Below, in pieces: positions 51,884 through 60,243 of a stretch of DNA of 64,000 bases (position 1 is its first letter; every line of letters begins with the position of its first letter). The position numbers were made by a program, and so were the translations under genes. This DNA is from Bacteroidia bacterium (GTDB lineage Bacteria > Bacteroidota > Bacteroidia > J057 > JADKCL01). Under the pieces are notes generated by a model, which did not search any database, had not been told where the DNA came from, and saw nothing but the letters and a program-made list of their open reading frames with translations. The stretch is taken from positions 1,337,311-1,401,310 of the forward strand of contig JACJYV010000002.1 in the NCBI GenBank assembly GCA_020635905.1, read 5' to 3'.

Positions 51884-54697
51884 TTAAAACAAAGTCAGCG
51901 TCCCGTTATCATTCCCCTTTTTCTTCTCTTCGCGTTTGTCCTCAATTTCAAAAGGTACAGATTTCGGGTCCTGTTTGGGGATCTCCTGCACGGGTTTGGC
52001 GACTTTGGGCTCAGAGCCTTCGGCAGCATCCTCGTTTTCCTCTGCTTCGTTATCATCCATTTCGTCCGAGGGATCCAGATCCGCTTCGTCGTCATCCGCC
52101 TCATCTTCCTCTTCGTCCCGTCCCGGGCCTTTCCTTTGCGCCATTTCCCATTCCTTGGTCACGGCCGTAAAGGATTCGAGTTCCACTTCTTTGATTTTGG
52201 ATTCAGAAAGCTTATTTCCCACGGCCTTCCAGCCTTTCACATCAATAAATTCCTCCAGTTTCACCTCCTGATCATCCACTTTGCGGCTGTTGTAGATGAT
52301 ATTCACCACAGGATGGTATTGTGCGGTGGCAAAAATCAGATTTGACTTTTCGTCTTCCGTGATGAAGGAAAACTTGGTGTCGAGGGTGGTGGTTTCAATC
52401 TGGAAACGCTTGATATAATTGCGGCCCGATTTTCCGTCGTAATGGATGGCGCTGATCACCGTGTCTTTGCGCAATTTGGCCAGTTCTGTGACCTTGCCCT
52501 TGCCTTCGTAGCGGTTGGTCAGGTCGAAATTGGTGAGCTCGTAGGAGCCATCCTCGAAGAGGACCACAATGCGGTCGTCGCCCTGGAAATTGCCCAGGTA
52601 GGTGCCGTTTCCATCCGTATTCAGACGTTTGATGGCTGGATCAAACCAGATGTCGCGCCCAGAAAGGGTACTGACACCCCGGCTTTTCTGCACGATCTTC
52701 TTGATCTCGTTCTTGCTGAGTACATTTCCGCCCGCTCCCCGGCCTTTGATCGCCAGTTCGGCAAAGTCGAAATCAAATTGCAGGGCCCTGATGCGGGCTT
52801 TGTGCTTGAGGTAAACCGTCACCACCTCAGACTCCCCGTTGGGATTGGCGGTAAAGTAAAGGACCTGGCCTGCCACGTTGCTTTTGGTGAGGAAATACTC
52901 CTTGTCGCGGGTCACCCCGCCCGTGCGGAAACGCTTGATATAGTAGCGTTTGTCCTTTTTGTCGAGGTAGATCAGGTGAAACACCATGCGGTCGTCGTTT
53001 TTGTCGAAAACCCCCGCGTAGATGATTCCCTTGCCAATAAACACCTTGTCCGCCACTTTCACCACTTTCATGGATCCGTCCTCACGGAAAACGATGATAT
53101 CGTCCAGATCAGAGCATTCGCAGACAAATTCCTCCTTTTTCAGGCCTGTGCCCACAAAGCCGTTTACCCGGTCCACGTAAAGCTTTTCATTGGCCAGCAC
53201 CACTTTCGTGGCGGCAATGGTATCAAAAGCGCGAATTTCCGTGCGACGCTCCCGGCCCTTGCCGTATTTTTCGATCAGTTTACGGAAATAATTTACCGCA
53301 AAGTCGATCAGGTTGTCCAGATGATGCTGTACTTCCTCCAGTTCCTCCTCAATGCTCTTGATCAGTTCGTCGGCCTTGAAGCTATCAAATTTGGAAATAC
53401 GCTTGATTTTGATTTCCGTGAGGCGCACAATGTCATCTTCATTGATGTCGCGCACCATGAGCAGGCGTTTGTCGTTGGGCTTGACCGTGGAAGGCGTCGC
53501 CACGTATTTGGCCAGGCCCGCGTCAATGGTGGAAATGACCGCTTCCCAGGTTTCGCACTCCTCAATATCACGGTAAATGCGATTCTCAATGAAGATCTTT
53601 TCCAGGGAGGACAAATGCCATTTTTCCTGTAATTCTGCCTTTTTGATCTCCAGTTCCAGTTTGAGCAGGGCCACCGTTTTGTCCGTGGACATTTTCAGCA
53701 CGTCTCTCACATTGCTGAACACGGGTTGCTCATCAATGATTATGCAACAGTTGGGCGAAATGGAGACTTCGCAATCTGTGAAAGCGTAGAGGGCGTCAAT
53801 GGTAATGTCGGGCGAAACGCCGTTGGGCAGGTGAATCACGATTTCCACGTCGCGGGCCGTATTATCATCCACCTTCCTGAGCTTGATTTTGCCCTTGTCA
53901 TTGGCTTTGAGAATAGAGTCAATGAGGTTGGAAGTGGTGGTACCAAAAGGCACTTCGCGGATCACCAGGGTCTTTTTGTCCAGAATTTCAATCCGTGCCC
54001 TTACCCTGATTTTACCTCCACGTCCTCCGTCGTTATAGCCCTCCACGTCGATCATGCCGCCCGTCATGAAGTCGGGGTACAGATTGAAGCTGCGCTTTTT
54101 CAGGTAGGCAATGGAGGCTTCGCACAGTTCCACGAAGTTGTGGGGCATGATTTTGGTGGACAATCCCACCGCGATCCCATCCACGCCCTGGGCCAGCACC
54201 AACGGAAATTTCACCGGCAGGGTGACAGGCTCGTTTTTGCGGCCGTCGTAGGAAAGCTGCCAGTTGGTGGTTTTGGGATTGAAAACCACTTCCAGGGCAA
54301 ATTTGGAGAGGCGGGCCTCAATGTATCGCGGCGCAGCTGCGCGGTCGCCCGTGAGGATGTTGCCCCAGTTGCCCTGGGTATCGATCAGCAGCTCTTTTTG
54401 CCCCAGATTGGTGATGGCATCGCCGATGGAAGCATCGCCGTGGGGGTGATACTGCATGGTCTGCCCGATGATATTGGCAACCTTATTATAGCGCCCGTCC
54501 TCCATCTCGCGCATGGCATGCAGGATGCGGCGCTGCACGGGCTTCAGCCCGTCTTCGATGTAAGGGACCGCCCGATCCAGAATCACATAAGAGGCGTATT
54601 CCAGAAACCAGTTTTCAAATAATCCCGCCACCGGCGTGGCCGCGACCATTTGCTCGTCGCCATTGGGAGTTTTGTTATTTTCTTGTTCTTCGATCAT
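51884..54697 (-). CDS. parC: DNA topoisomerase IV subunit A
   Basis: 937 aa. The breakage-reunion domain has YILDRAVPYIEDGLKPVQRR, the quinolone-region helix YHPHGDASIGDAI and the catalytic tyrosine in GDRAAAPRYIEARLS. A coiled coil (about 440-490) and a beta-pinwheel C-terminal domain (about 510-790) follow. The last 110 residues are an unusually long acidic tail (DEEEDEADDDEADLDPSDEM) with a lysine patch and LTLF end. With ParE it forms the A2B2 enzyme that decatenates chromosomes. Placement 93 bases after parE and the absence of a gyrA-box favour ParC over GyrA. The gap to parE contains 'tagatgttagattgggagat' repeats. Confidence 0.93.
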   Translation of the reverse strand: MIEEQENNKTPNGDEQMVAATPVAGLFENWFLEYASYVILDRAVPYIEDGLKPVQRRILHAMREMEDGRYNKVANIIGQTMQYHPHGDASIGDAITNLGQKELLIDTQGNWGNILTGDRAAAPRYIEARLSKFALEVVFNPKTTNWQLSYDGRKNEPVTLPVKFPLVLAQGVDGIAVGLSTKIMPHNFVELCEASIAYLKKRSFNLYPDFMTGGMIDVEGYNDGGRGGKIRVRARIEILDKKTLVIREVPFGTTTSNLIDSILKANDKGKIKLRKVDDNTARDVEIVIHLPNGVSPDITIDALYAFTDCEVSISPNCCIIIDEQPVFSNVRDVLKMSTDKTVALLKLELEIKKAELQEKWHLSSLEKIFIENRIYRDIEECETWEAVISTIDAGLAKYVATPSTVKPNDKRLLMVRDINEDDIVRLTEIKIKRISKFDSFKADELIKSIEEELEEVQHHLDNLIDFAVNYFRKLIEKYGKGRERRTEIRAFDTIAATKVVLANEKLYVDRVNGFVGTGLKKEEFVCECSDLDDIIVFREDGSMKVVKVADKVFIGKGIIYAGVFDKNDDRMVFHLIYLDKKDKRYYIKRFRTGGVTRDKEYFLTKSNVAGQVLYFTANPNGESEVVTVYLKHKARIRALQFDFDFAELAIKGRGAGGNVLSKNEIKKIVQKSRGVSTLSGRDIWFDPAIKRLNTDGNGTYLGNFQGDDRIVVLFEDGSYELTNFDLTNRYEGKGKVTELAKLRKDTVISAIHYDGKSGRNYIKRFQIETTTLDTKFSFITEDEKSNLIFATAQYHPVVNIIYNSRKVDDQEVKLEEFIDVKGWKAVGNKLSESKIKEVELESFTAVTKEWEMAQRKGPGRDEEEDEADDDEADLDPSDEMDDNEAEENEDAAEGSEPKVAKPVQEIPKQDPKSVPFEIEDKREEKKKGNDNGTLTLF

Positions 54698-54790
54698 TTT
54701 ACTAGATGTTAGATTGGGAGATTTTAGATTTCAGACAGGGAGGGTGCTGTTCGCTCTTCTCTGAAATCTGACATCTGAATGTCTCAAATC

Positions 54791-56647
54791 TCATACAACC
54801 AAATCCTTTTCCACCCTCAGGTTATGGATGATAAATTCCTGGCGTTCCTGAGAGTTTTTGCCCATGAAATAGTTGAGCATTTCGGCCAGGGGAGAATCTT
54901 TTTTAATAATCACTGGCTCCAGACGCATGGATTCGCCGATAAACTGCCCAAATTCGTCGGGAGAGATTTCACCCAGACCTTTGAAGCGGGTGATTTCGGG
55001 ATTGCGGCCCAGCTTTTCCATGGCGGCCAGTTTTTCCGATTCGTCGTAGCAGTAGATGGTATCCTTTTTGTTGCGCACCCTGAAGAGCGGGGTTTGCAGG
55101 ATGTACACGTGCCCGTTGCGGATCAGGTCGGGAAAAAACTGGAGGAAGAAAGTCAGCAGCAGCAGGCGGATGTGCATGCCGTCCACGTCGGCATCCGTGG
55201 CGATCACGATGCGGTTGTAGCGCAGACCTTCCATGCCCTCCTCGATATTCAGGGCGTGTTGCACGAGGTTGAATTCCTCGTTTTCGTACACGATCTTTTT
55301 GGTCAGGCCAAAACTGTTGAGGGGTTTTCCCTTGAGCGAAAAAACGGCCTGGGTATGCGGATCGCGGGCTTTGGTGATCGAGCCCGAAGCTGAGTCACCT
55401 TCGGTGATGAAGATGGTGGTTTCGGCTGCACGTTCATCTCCCTTGTCAAAATGGATTTTGCAATCCCGCAGTTTGCGGTTGTGCAGGTTGGCCTTTTTGG
55501 CCCGTTTATTGGCCAGGGTTTTGATGCCGGCCATTTCCTTGCGCTCCCTTTCCGACTGCTGAATTCGCCTGAGCAATTGCTCGGAGATGTCCGGATTTTT
55601 GTGGAGGAAGTTGTCAAGTTCGGTTTTGAGAAAATCATTGACCCAGGTGCGGATGTATTTGCCTTCCCCGCCGGGCTCGGTATGGGTCGATCCCAGTTTG
55701 GTTTTGGTCTGGGATTCGAACACAGGCTCTTGTACCCGCACCGCGATCGCACCCACGATAGAGGCCCGCACGTCCTGGGGATCAAAGTTTTTATTATAAA
55801 ATTCCCGGCAAACTTTGACCACAGATTCGCGCAGGGCTGCCTGGTGAGTACCTCCCTGGGTGGTGTACTGGCCGTTTACGAAGGAGTAATACTGCTCGCC
55901 GTACTGGTTGCTGTGGGTCAGGGCCACCTCGATTTCGTGTCCGCGCAGGTGAATGACCGGGTAACGCAGCGAACCTTCGTCTGACTTGTCCTCGATCAGG
56001 TCTTTGAGGCCGTTTTCAGAAGAGTATTTTTGCCCGTTGAAAATGATGGTCAGACCCTGGTTGAGGTAGGTGTAATTCTTGATCATATTTTCAATGTACT
56101 CCGAGTTGAAGCGGTAGTTTTTGAAAATACTGGCGTCGGGCGTAAAATTGATCAGGGTGCCGTTACGCATGGTGTTTTCCACGATGGGATGATCCTTGAC
56201 CAGTTTACCGTGCTCAAATTCGGCGATTTTGGTTTTGCCATCGCGGTAGGCTTGCACGGTGAATTGCTCGCTCAGCGCATTGGCCGCCTTGGTTCCCACA
56301 CCGTTGAGCCCGATGGATTTCTGGAAAGCTTCTGAGTCGAATTTTCCGCCCGTATTGATCTTGGAAACGCAGTCCACCACCTTGCCCAGCGGAATGCCGC
56401 GCCCGTAGTCGCGCACCCGCACCCGGTGCTGGGTAATGGAAACTTCAATGGTTTTGCCTGCTCCCATCAGAAATTCATCAATGGAATTATCGATGACCTC
56501 TTTGAGCAGAATATAAATCCCGTCGTCGGGTGAACTTCCATCACCCAGTTTCCCGATGTACATACCCGGACGAATGCGGATATGTTCGAGTGGATCGAGG
56601 GATTTGATTGAATCTTCGTCGTATTTTACTGGATTAATTTCAGACAT
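54791..56647 (-). CDS. parE: DNA topoisomerase IV subunit B
   Basis: 618 aa. GHKL ATPase motifs: IRPGMYIG, KEVIDNSIDEF, RDYGRGIPLG and GLNGVGTKAANALS. The transducer domain follows (about 225-400), then TOPRIM with ITEGDSASGS and DADVDGMHI. Length and order match ParE rather than the longer GyrB. It lies upstream of parC on the same strand and probably shares its transcript. The ATP-dependent subunit of the chromosome decatenase. Confidence 0.95.
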   Translation of the reverse strand: MSEINPVKYDEDSIKSLDPLEHIRIRPGMYIGKLGDGSSPDDGIYILLKEVIDNSIDEFLMGAGKTIEVSITQHRVRVRDYGRGIPLGKVVDCVSKINTGGKFDSEAFQKSIGLNGVGTKAANALSEQFTVQAYRDGKTKIAEFEHGKLVKDHPIVENTMRNGTLINFTPDASIFKNYRFNSEYIENMIKNYTYLNQGLTIIFNGQKYSSENGLKDLIEDKSDEGSLRYPVIHLRGHEIEVALTHSNQYGEQYYSFVNGQYTTQGGTHQAALRESVVKVCREFYNKNFDPQDVRASIVGAIAVRVQEPVFESQTKTKLGSTHTEPGGEGKYIRTWVNDFLKTELDNFLHKNPDISEQLLRRIQQSERERKEMAGIKTLANKRAKKANLHNRKLRDCKIHFDKGDERAAETTIFITEGDSASGSITKARDPHTQAVFSLKGKPLNSFGLTKKIVYENEEFNLVQHALNIEEGMEGLRYNRIVIATDADVDGMHIRLLLLTFFLQFFPDLIRNGHVYILQTPLFRVRNKKDTIYCYDESEKLAAMEKLGRNPEITRFKGLGEISPDEFGQFIGESMRLEPVIIKKDSPLAEMLNYFMGKNSQERQEFIIHNLRVEKDLVV

Positions 56648-56800
56648 CAGTTAAAATCTGCTGGTTAAAAACGTGCTTCTGTCCTCTGCACCAGGTTCGC
56701 CAGGCAGAGACTAATTTTGCATTACAAGCGTGAGGCGTCCTTTGTCGAGGTTTTCCGGATAAAAACCGGGTATTTCATGCGCCCGAAGGTAGCTGAGCAA

Positions 56801-56808
56801 CAAAAATA
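56801..56808 (-). promoter_or_regulatory. Candidate -7 element for parE-parC (TATTTTTG)
   Basis: TAnnTTTG match on the minus strand about 155 bases before parE; the -33 position reads TTTC. The surrounding gap 56648-57000 holds no gene I can support. Confidence 0.35.
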
Positions 56809-57000
56809 CAACCCTTCAACCTGGATAGAAAGGCAGGTTATTCACATGGTTACAGGCGGATTAGTGGAAAAATTGGACAGAATTTTAGGCGGATTCCAGG
56901 GAGCTTTGAAAATTGTCTTCCTAAGAATCTGAATTATTCGGTCTTTAATTTTTCTGTCTTTTTACAGAACTTTGAACCAGTTGAATCAACTAACTGAACG

Positions 57001-57297
57001 ATGACTCCTGAACGTACCCTCATACTCAGAAATGTTGCCATTGCCGGAATTGCATTTTTCCTGCTGGTTTTGGCTTTTTCGCCTTTTATGAACCTGGGGA
57101 GCACCATTGAAGAGGGTTATCGTCACGTATTAGTTGAATATTCCATTTCCAAAGACTTTTACTCCAGTCAGGGCCGCAGTTTTGTGGATGCCGAGCACCT
57201 GGAAAAATTTGTCGGCAAACCCCGTACCTCACAGACAGTTGCCGTCAACGATCCCCATGCCGCCTCCTCCCTCGATTCCACCGGGGACGAGAAATAG
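57001..57297 (+). CDS. Small single-pass membrane protein
   Basis: 98 aa, ATG start. One hydrophobic segment at about residues 10-28 (NVAIAGIAFFLLVLAFSPFM), then a polar extracytoplasmic part (GYRHVLVEYSISKDFYSSQG, EHLEKFVGKPRTSQTVAV). No family is recognised. The composition and start make it plausible as a gene, but it could be a chance frame. Confidence 0.5.
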   Translation: MTPERTLILRNVAIAGIAFFLLVLAFSPFMNLGSTIEEGYRHVLVEYSISKDFYSSQGRSFVDAEHLEKFVGKPRTSQTVAVNDPHAASSLDSTGDEK

Positions 57298-57571
57298 GGG
57301 ATTTTTCATTTCGTTTTTGGGTATCGCAAAGCACGCAAAGGGGTTGTTATCCGCATTTCGTGGGTTGAAGTGACCAATCCCGAAAGCTTTCGGGATCCCA
57401 AAGCTGAAATGAAATAAATCCGTCCAGCTTAGCGTACTTTGCCATCCCAACCAACGTAATCCCGAAAGCGTTCGGGAGGGCCCAAAAATCTTGGCGATCT
57501 TCGCGATACAAGCCATTCCAACCCATTTTTCCTCAACGAGGAAAAATTTCCTAATTTCGCAAACAGAGCAA
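57298..57571. repeat. Intergenic region with palindromic repeats
   Basis: A perfect 20-bp palindrome, ATCCCGAAAGCTTTCGGGAT (57377-57396), and a close copy, tcccgaaagcgttcggga (57460-57477), lie among 'gcaaagcacgcaaagg', 'agcgtactttgccatccc' and 'cgatcttcgcgataca' words. These are interspersed elements, not coding. A -7-like TAATTTCG (57552-57559) precedes the next gene by 12 bases. Confidence 0.6.
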
Positions 57572-58123
57572 ATGAAAATGCTAATGAAATATTGGATCAC
57601 AGGGGTGTTGATGGTGCACTTTGCTCAGTTGGGCATGGGGCAAAACGAAAAACCACATTTGAGGTGGTTTAATGCCGGAATTTCTGACGGAGTTTCCCAT
57701 ATCCATTTCACCTTTTTGCCTTCAATAGACCTTTCCTGCCGGGGAACTACCTTCAGGGTTTTACCCCTCTTCCCCGTTTTGACCATGGGCATTACCCAAA
57801 ATATCGTACCCATGGCCCGCGACAAACAGGTGGGTTTTTTTGTAGCTTCCGTCTATTACAACCGTTTCAACGGAAATTATAAATTTGGCAAGCTGGCCGT
57901 GCTCGACCAGGATAAGTTCACCTTTCTGGCCGGATTGAAGATGTTTTTTGCCAAACGCATTTATGCCCACCTGCAACTGGGCGCCGCCATGGTGGGCACC
58001 CGCAAATCCGACAATCTGCTGATCACGGAGACCGGATTCAGCAAAAATCTCCAGCTCAATGCCGAACTGGACGTGGGAGTTTACCTTTGGCCCCATTATA
58101 ACGAACAAACCAGACCCCGATGA
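57572..58123 (+). CDS. Small outer-membrane beta-barrel-like protein
   Basis: 183 aa from ATG 57572; longer in-frame starts would precede the signal peptide (KYWITGVLMVHFAQLGMGQ). The mature part has alternating strands ending in aromatic girdles (HIHFTFLPSIDLSCRGTTF, GFFVASVYYNRFNGNYKFG, RIYAHLQLGAAMVGTRK, LQLNAELDVGVYLWP), consistent with an eight-stranded barrel. Family not recognised. Its stop overlaps the next gene's ATG (ATGA), so the two are coupled. Confidence 0.75.
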   Translation: MKMLMKYWITGVLMVHFAQLGMGQNEKPHLRWFNAGISDGVSHIHFTFLPSIDLSCRGTTFRVLPLFPVLTMGITQNIVPMARDKQVGFFVASVYYNRFNGNYKFGKLAVLDQDKFTFLAGLKMFFAKRIYAHLQLGAAMVGTRKSDNLLITETGFSKNLQLNAELDVGVYLWPHYNEQTRPR

Positions 58124-58806
58124 AAAAATTAGCATTCTTCTCCCTGCTTTTGTTGGGTCTTCTTTCCTGCAAAAAGGCCGAACGGATCCCCAATACAGAC
58201 AACCGCATCTTCCCGCTGGCCATAGGCAACAGCTGGACCTATACGGATACCCTGGTGTATTTCCAGGATTCGATTCCCAAAGAAACCACCGTGACCTCCT
58301 TCACCTGGGAAGTAACCCGTGAAGGCTACCTGGATGAGCCTTTCGGCGATCGCCGCCGCATGGAAGCCTGGAAGGTGGCTTACACCAAAGACAGCTGTGG
58401 CTTCGCCGCTTTCGTCCGTTCGGACGAAACGGGGATCGTGTTCATGGGCTTCGAGGGCGAGTCTGGAGCCATACAGTTGTTTGAGGGGGATTATGTGATC
58501 AAATATCCCATGAGTGTGGGCGAAATATTTGTCCCCGAAGGTATGATGTGGTTCGATTGTTATAATACTGCAAACAGCGAGATTGGCCCTTCCTCACCCG
58601 ACACCCTGACCCTTAACAGCACCACCACCCAACTGACCTGCCCGGCGGGCACCTTCACCGTGCATGATTTTGGCAATCAGTTCTGGGCCCCCGACGTGGG
58701 ACTGATCCGTATATCCTATCGCCAGGACGTGGAAAACACCACCACCTTCCACCTCGATTCACACCTCCGCACCCGCACCCTCACCAGCTATTCGCTGGTT
58801 CAGTAA
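58120..58806 (+). CDS. Lipoprotein of unknown function
   Basis: 228 aa. Signal peptide and lipobox (LLLLGLLSC, Cys at about residue 17). The mature domain has the pattern FPLAIGNSWTYTDTLVYFQD, TWEVTREGY, CPAGTFTVHDF and FWAPDVGLIRISY seen in a group of Bacteroidota lipoproteins of unknown role (a beta-rich fold). Translationally coupled to the upstream barrel protein, suggesting a shared outer-membrane function. Confidence 0.85.
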   Translation: MKKLAFFSLLLLGLLSCKKAERIPNTDNRIFPLAIGNSWTYTDTLVYFQDSIPKETTVTSFTWEVTREGYLDEPFGDRRRMEAWKVAYTKDSCGFAAFVRSDETGIVFMGFEGESGAIQLFEGDYVIKYPMSVGEIFVPEGMMWFDCYNTANSEIGPSSPDTLTLNSTTTQLTCPAGTFTVHDFGNQFWAPDVGLIRISYRQDVENTTTFHLDSHLRTRTLTSYSLVQ

Positions 58807-59180
58807 TTAGCTTCAAGCTTCTGGCTACGAGCTGCGAGCACACAATTTGGCAAAGCCAAAAATCTCTGTGTCCTCATTGAAAAAACAACCTTCGTCAGAA
58901 GCGGCAGCTTCCCATAAAAAGACCTCCTGGCCAGTATAGATGACTCTGTGCCTCTGTGTTTTTTTAGTTGCCCCAAAGAGTGGCCTTTGGCATGTGCCTA
59001 TTAGTTTAAAAACCACAACAATAGCGGAAGCTTCACATCAAAAAATCCTTTGAGAACTTTGTGCCTTTGTGTTGAAACCAAAAACCCAATGGGAAGCTCT
59101 AATCTCTGTGAACTCCCGGACCCTCCTCCATAGGAGTGCCTTTGCCACATGATCTCAGTGGTTAAAAAACAGGCCAGGAT
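58807..59180. repeat. Intergenic repeats of the 'ctctgtgcctctgtg' and 'agctgcgagc' types
   Basis: No gene. It contains 'agcttcaagcttctggctac', 'gagctgcgagcacacaa', and repeated words of the form aatctctgtgtcctc, ctgtgcctctgtgttttt, ttgtgcctttgtgttg and ctctgtgaactcc. Relatives are found at about 38070-38125 and 63198-63290. Confidence 0.55.
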
Positions 59181-59507
59181 TCAGAAGAAATCCTCACCAG
59201 AACCCTGCTGCCCCTGCTGGTTGGCCTGATTTTCCTGGTACTTCGGCGGAGCCGTCGTAATATGGGCCTCCCCGGCCTTATCCAGAAACATCCTTACCAG
59301 GAAGTAAATAGCAATCCCGCCGCCGTAGGCCAGGGGCAAAATCATCAGCGGGCTGTCGCCGCCCATAAACATTACCACCGCAAGGATTTCCCAGACGATC
59401 CAACCTACCACAAACGCAGCGATATAGCCACCTGCGCTGATACCATAGCTGGCCGCCCTTTTCTTCAGGGTGTTGGAAAGCCAGATCAGAAATACAATTT
59501 CAAGCAT
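59181..59507 (-). CDS. Small membrane protein with polar Gln-rich tail
   Basis: 108 aa. Two to three hydrophobic segments (about 1-12, 25-47 and 54-71; YIAAFVVGWIVWEILAVVMF, LMILPLAYGGGIAIYFLV) and a cytoplasmic tail rich in Gln, Asn and Gly (ENQANQQGQQGSGEDFF). No family is recognised. Likely real from membrane topology and clean start; function unknown. Confidence 0.7.
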   Translation of the reverse strand: MLEIVFLIWLSNTLKKRAASYGISAGGYIAAFVVGWIVWEILAVVMFMGGDSPLMILPLAYGGGIAIYFLVRMFLDKAGEAHITTAPPKYQENQANQQGQQGSGEDFF

Positions 59508-59631
59508 TTTATTCAGATTTAAGATTAAACATCATTGTGAATCTCTGAAAAAAAGAAGGCTAAAGCAGACCCAGGTGCAGAAAGCAACGATGTTAATTGC
59601 TCATGGTTCATTGTTCATTGCCAATTGAGGT

Positions 59632-60117
59632 TTAAACCACCTTAACCTTCACATTCCGCTCCTTCCGCTCCTTCGACCCATTGGGCGTGTACCAGATTTT
59701 GGCCGTACCCTTCACCTTTTGTTTCCCCGTTTTGATTTCCAGATCCAGTTCGCCCAGTTCATTGGCCTGATAGCGTTGCTGGGTCAGCTTCATGCCAGCC
59801 TTTTGCAACTGCACCGAAACCCACGAATTGGGACGAAGATAGCGAATGGAAACCTCCAGCACCTTTTCCTTCTCAAATTCCATGTCGTCTTTCAGGTCAA
59901 ATTCCTCCCCGTTCACCAAAATCGTCACGTCCTCCACCACCGGAATGTCGGCCGCAATAGCGCCCACATCATCACCTTCCTCCTCCTCATCGTCGTCATC
60001 CCACGAAATCTGCGCCCCGCTGGATTGCGCAGGCAGCAGCCCGGGCGAAAATCCTGCCCACAGACAGAAAACCAGTAAAAATAAGTGCAAAAACAACGTG
60101 CGACTGAGGTATCTCAT
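59632..60117 (-). CDS. Secreted acidic beta-rich protein
   Basis: 161 aa. Signal peptide (LFLLVFCLWAGFSPGLLPAQ), then an acidic patch (SWDDDDEEEEGDDVG) and a beta-sandwich-like domain (VTILVNGEEFDLKDDMEF, LEVSIRYLRPNSWVSVQLQK, YQANELGELDLEIKTGKQK). No family is recognised. Divergent from the VIT-vWA gene with 126 bases between starts, so the two may be co-regulated. The acidic run could bind cations. Confidence 0.75.
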   Translation of the reverse strand: MRYLSRTLFLHLFLLVFCLWAGFSPGLLPAQSSGAQISWDDDDEEEEGDDVGAIAADIPVVEDVTILVNGEEFDLKDDMEFEKEKVLEVSIRYLRPNSWVSVQLQKAGMKLTQQRYQANELGELDLEIKTGKQKVKGTAKIWYTPNGSKERKERNVKVKVV

Positions 60118-60243
60118 CTTTGTTACCGAAAGGTTTTATAATTTAATATGAAATATACGCATTCCCGACACCATACCAATGACCCGGGAAAAAGATTGAA
60201 GAAATGAACAACTTTTCCCGAAAAACCAATCATCCAAATCAAC

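Noticed and set aside
52442..54622. Two long plus-strand frames opposite parC
   Set aside because: They are antisense readings of a highly conserved topoisomerase gene with no recognisable protein features.
56680..56720. tRNA-like 'caccaggttcgcc' sequence
   Set aside because: No acceptor stem or complete cloverleaf could be formed around it.
56717..56932. Possible 71-aa protein upstream of parE
   Set aside because: No hydrophobic, repeat or domain pattern, and it overlaps the candidate parE promoter; more likely noncoding.
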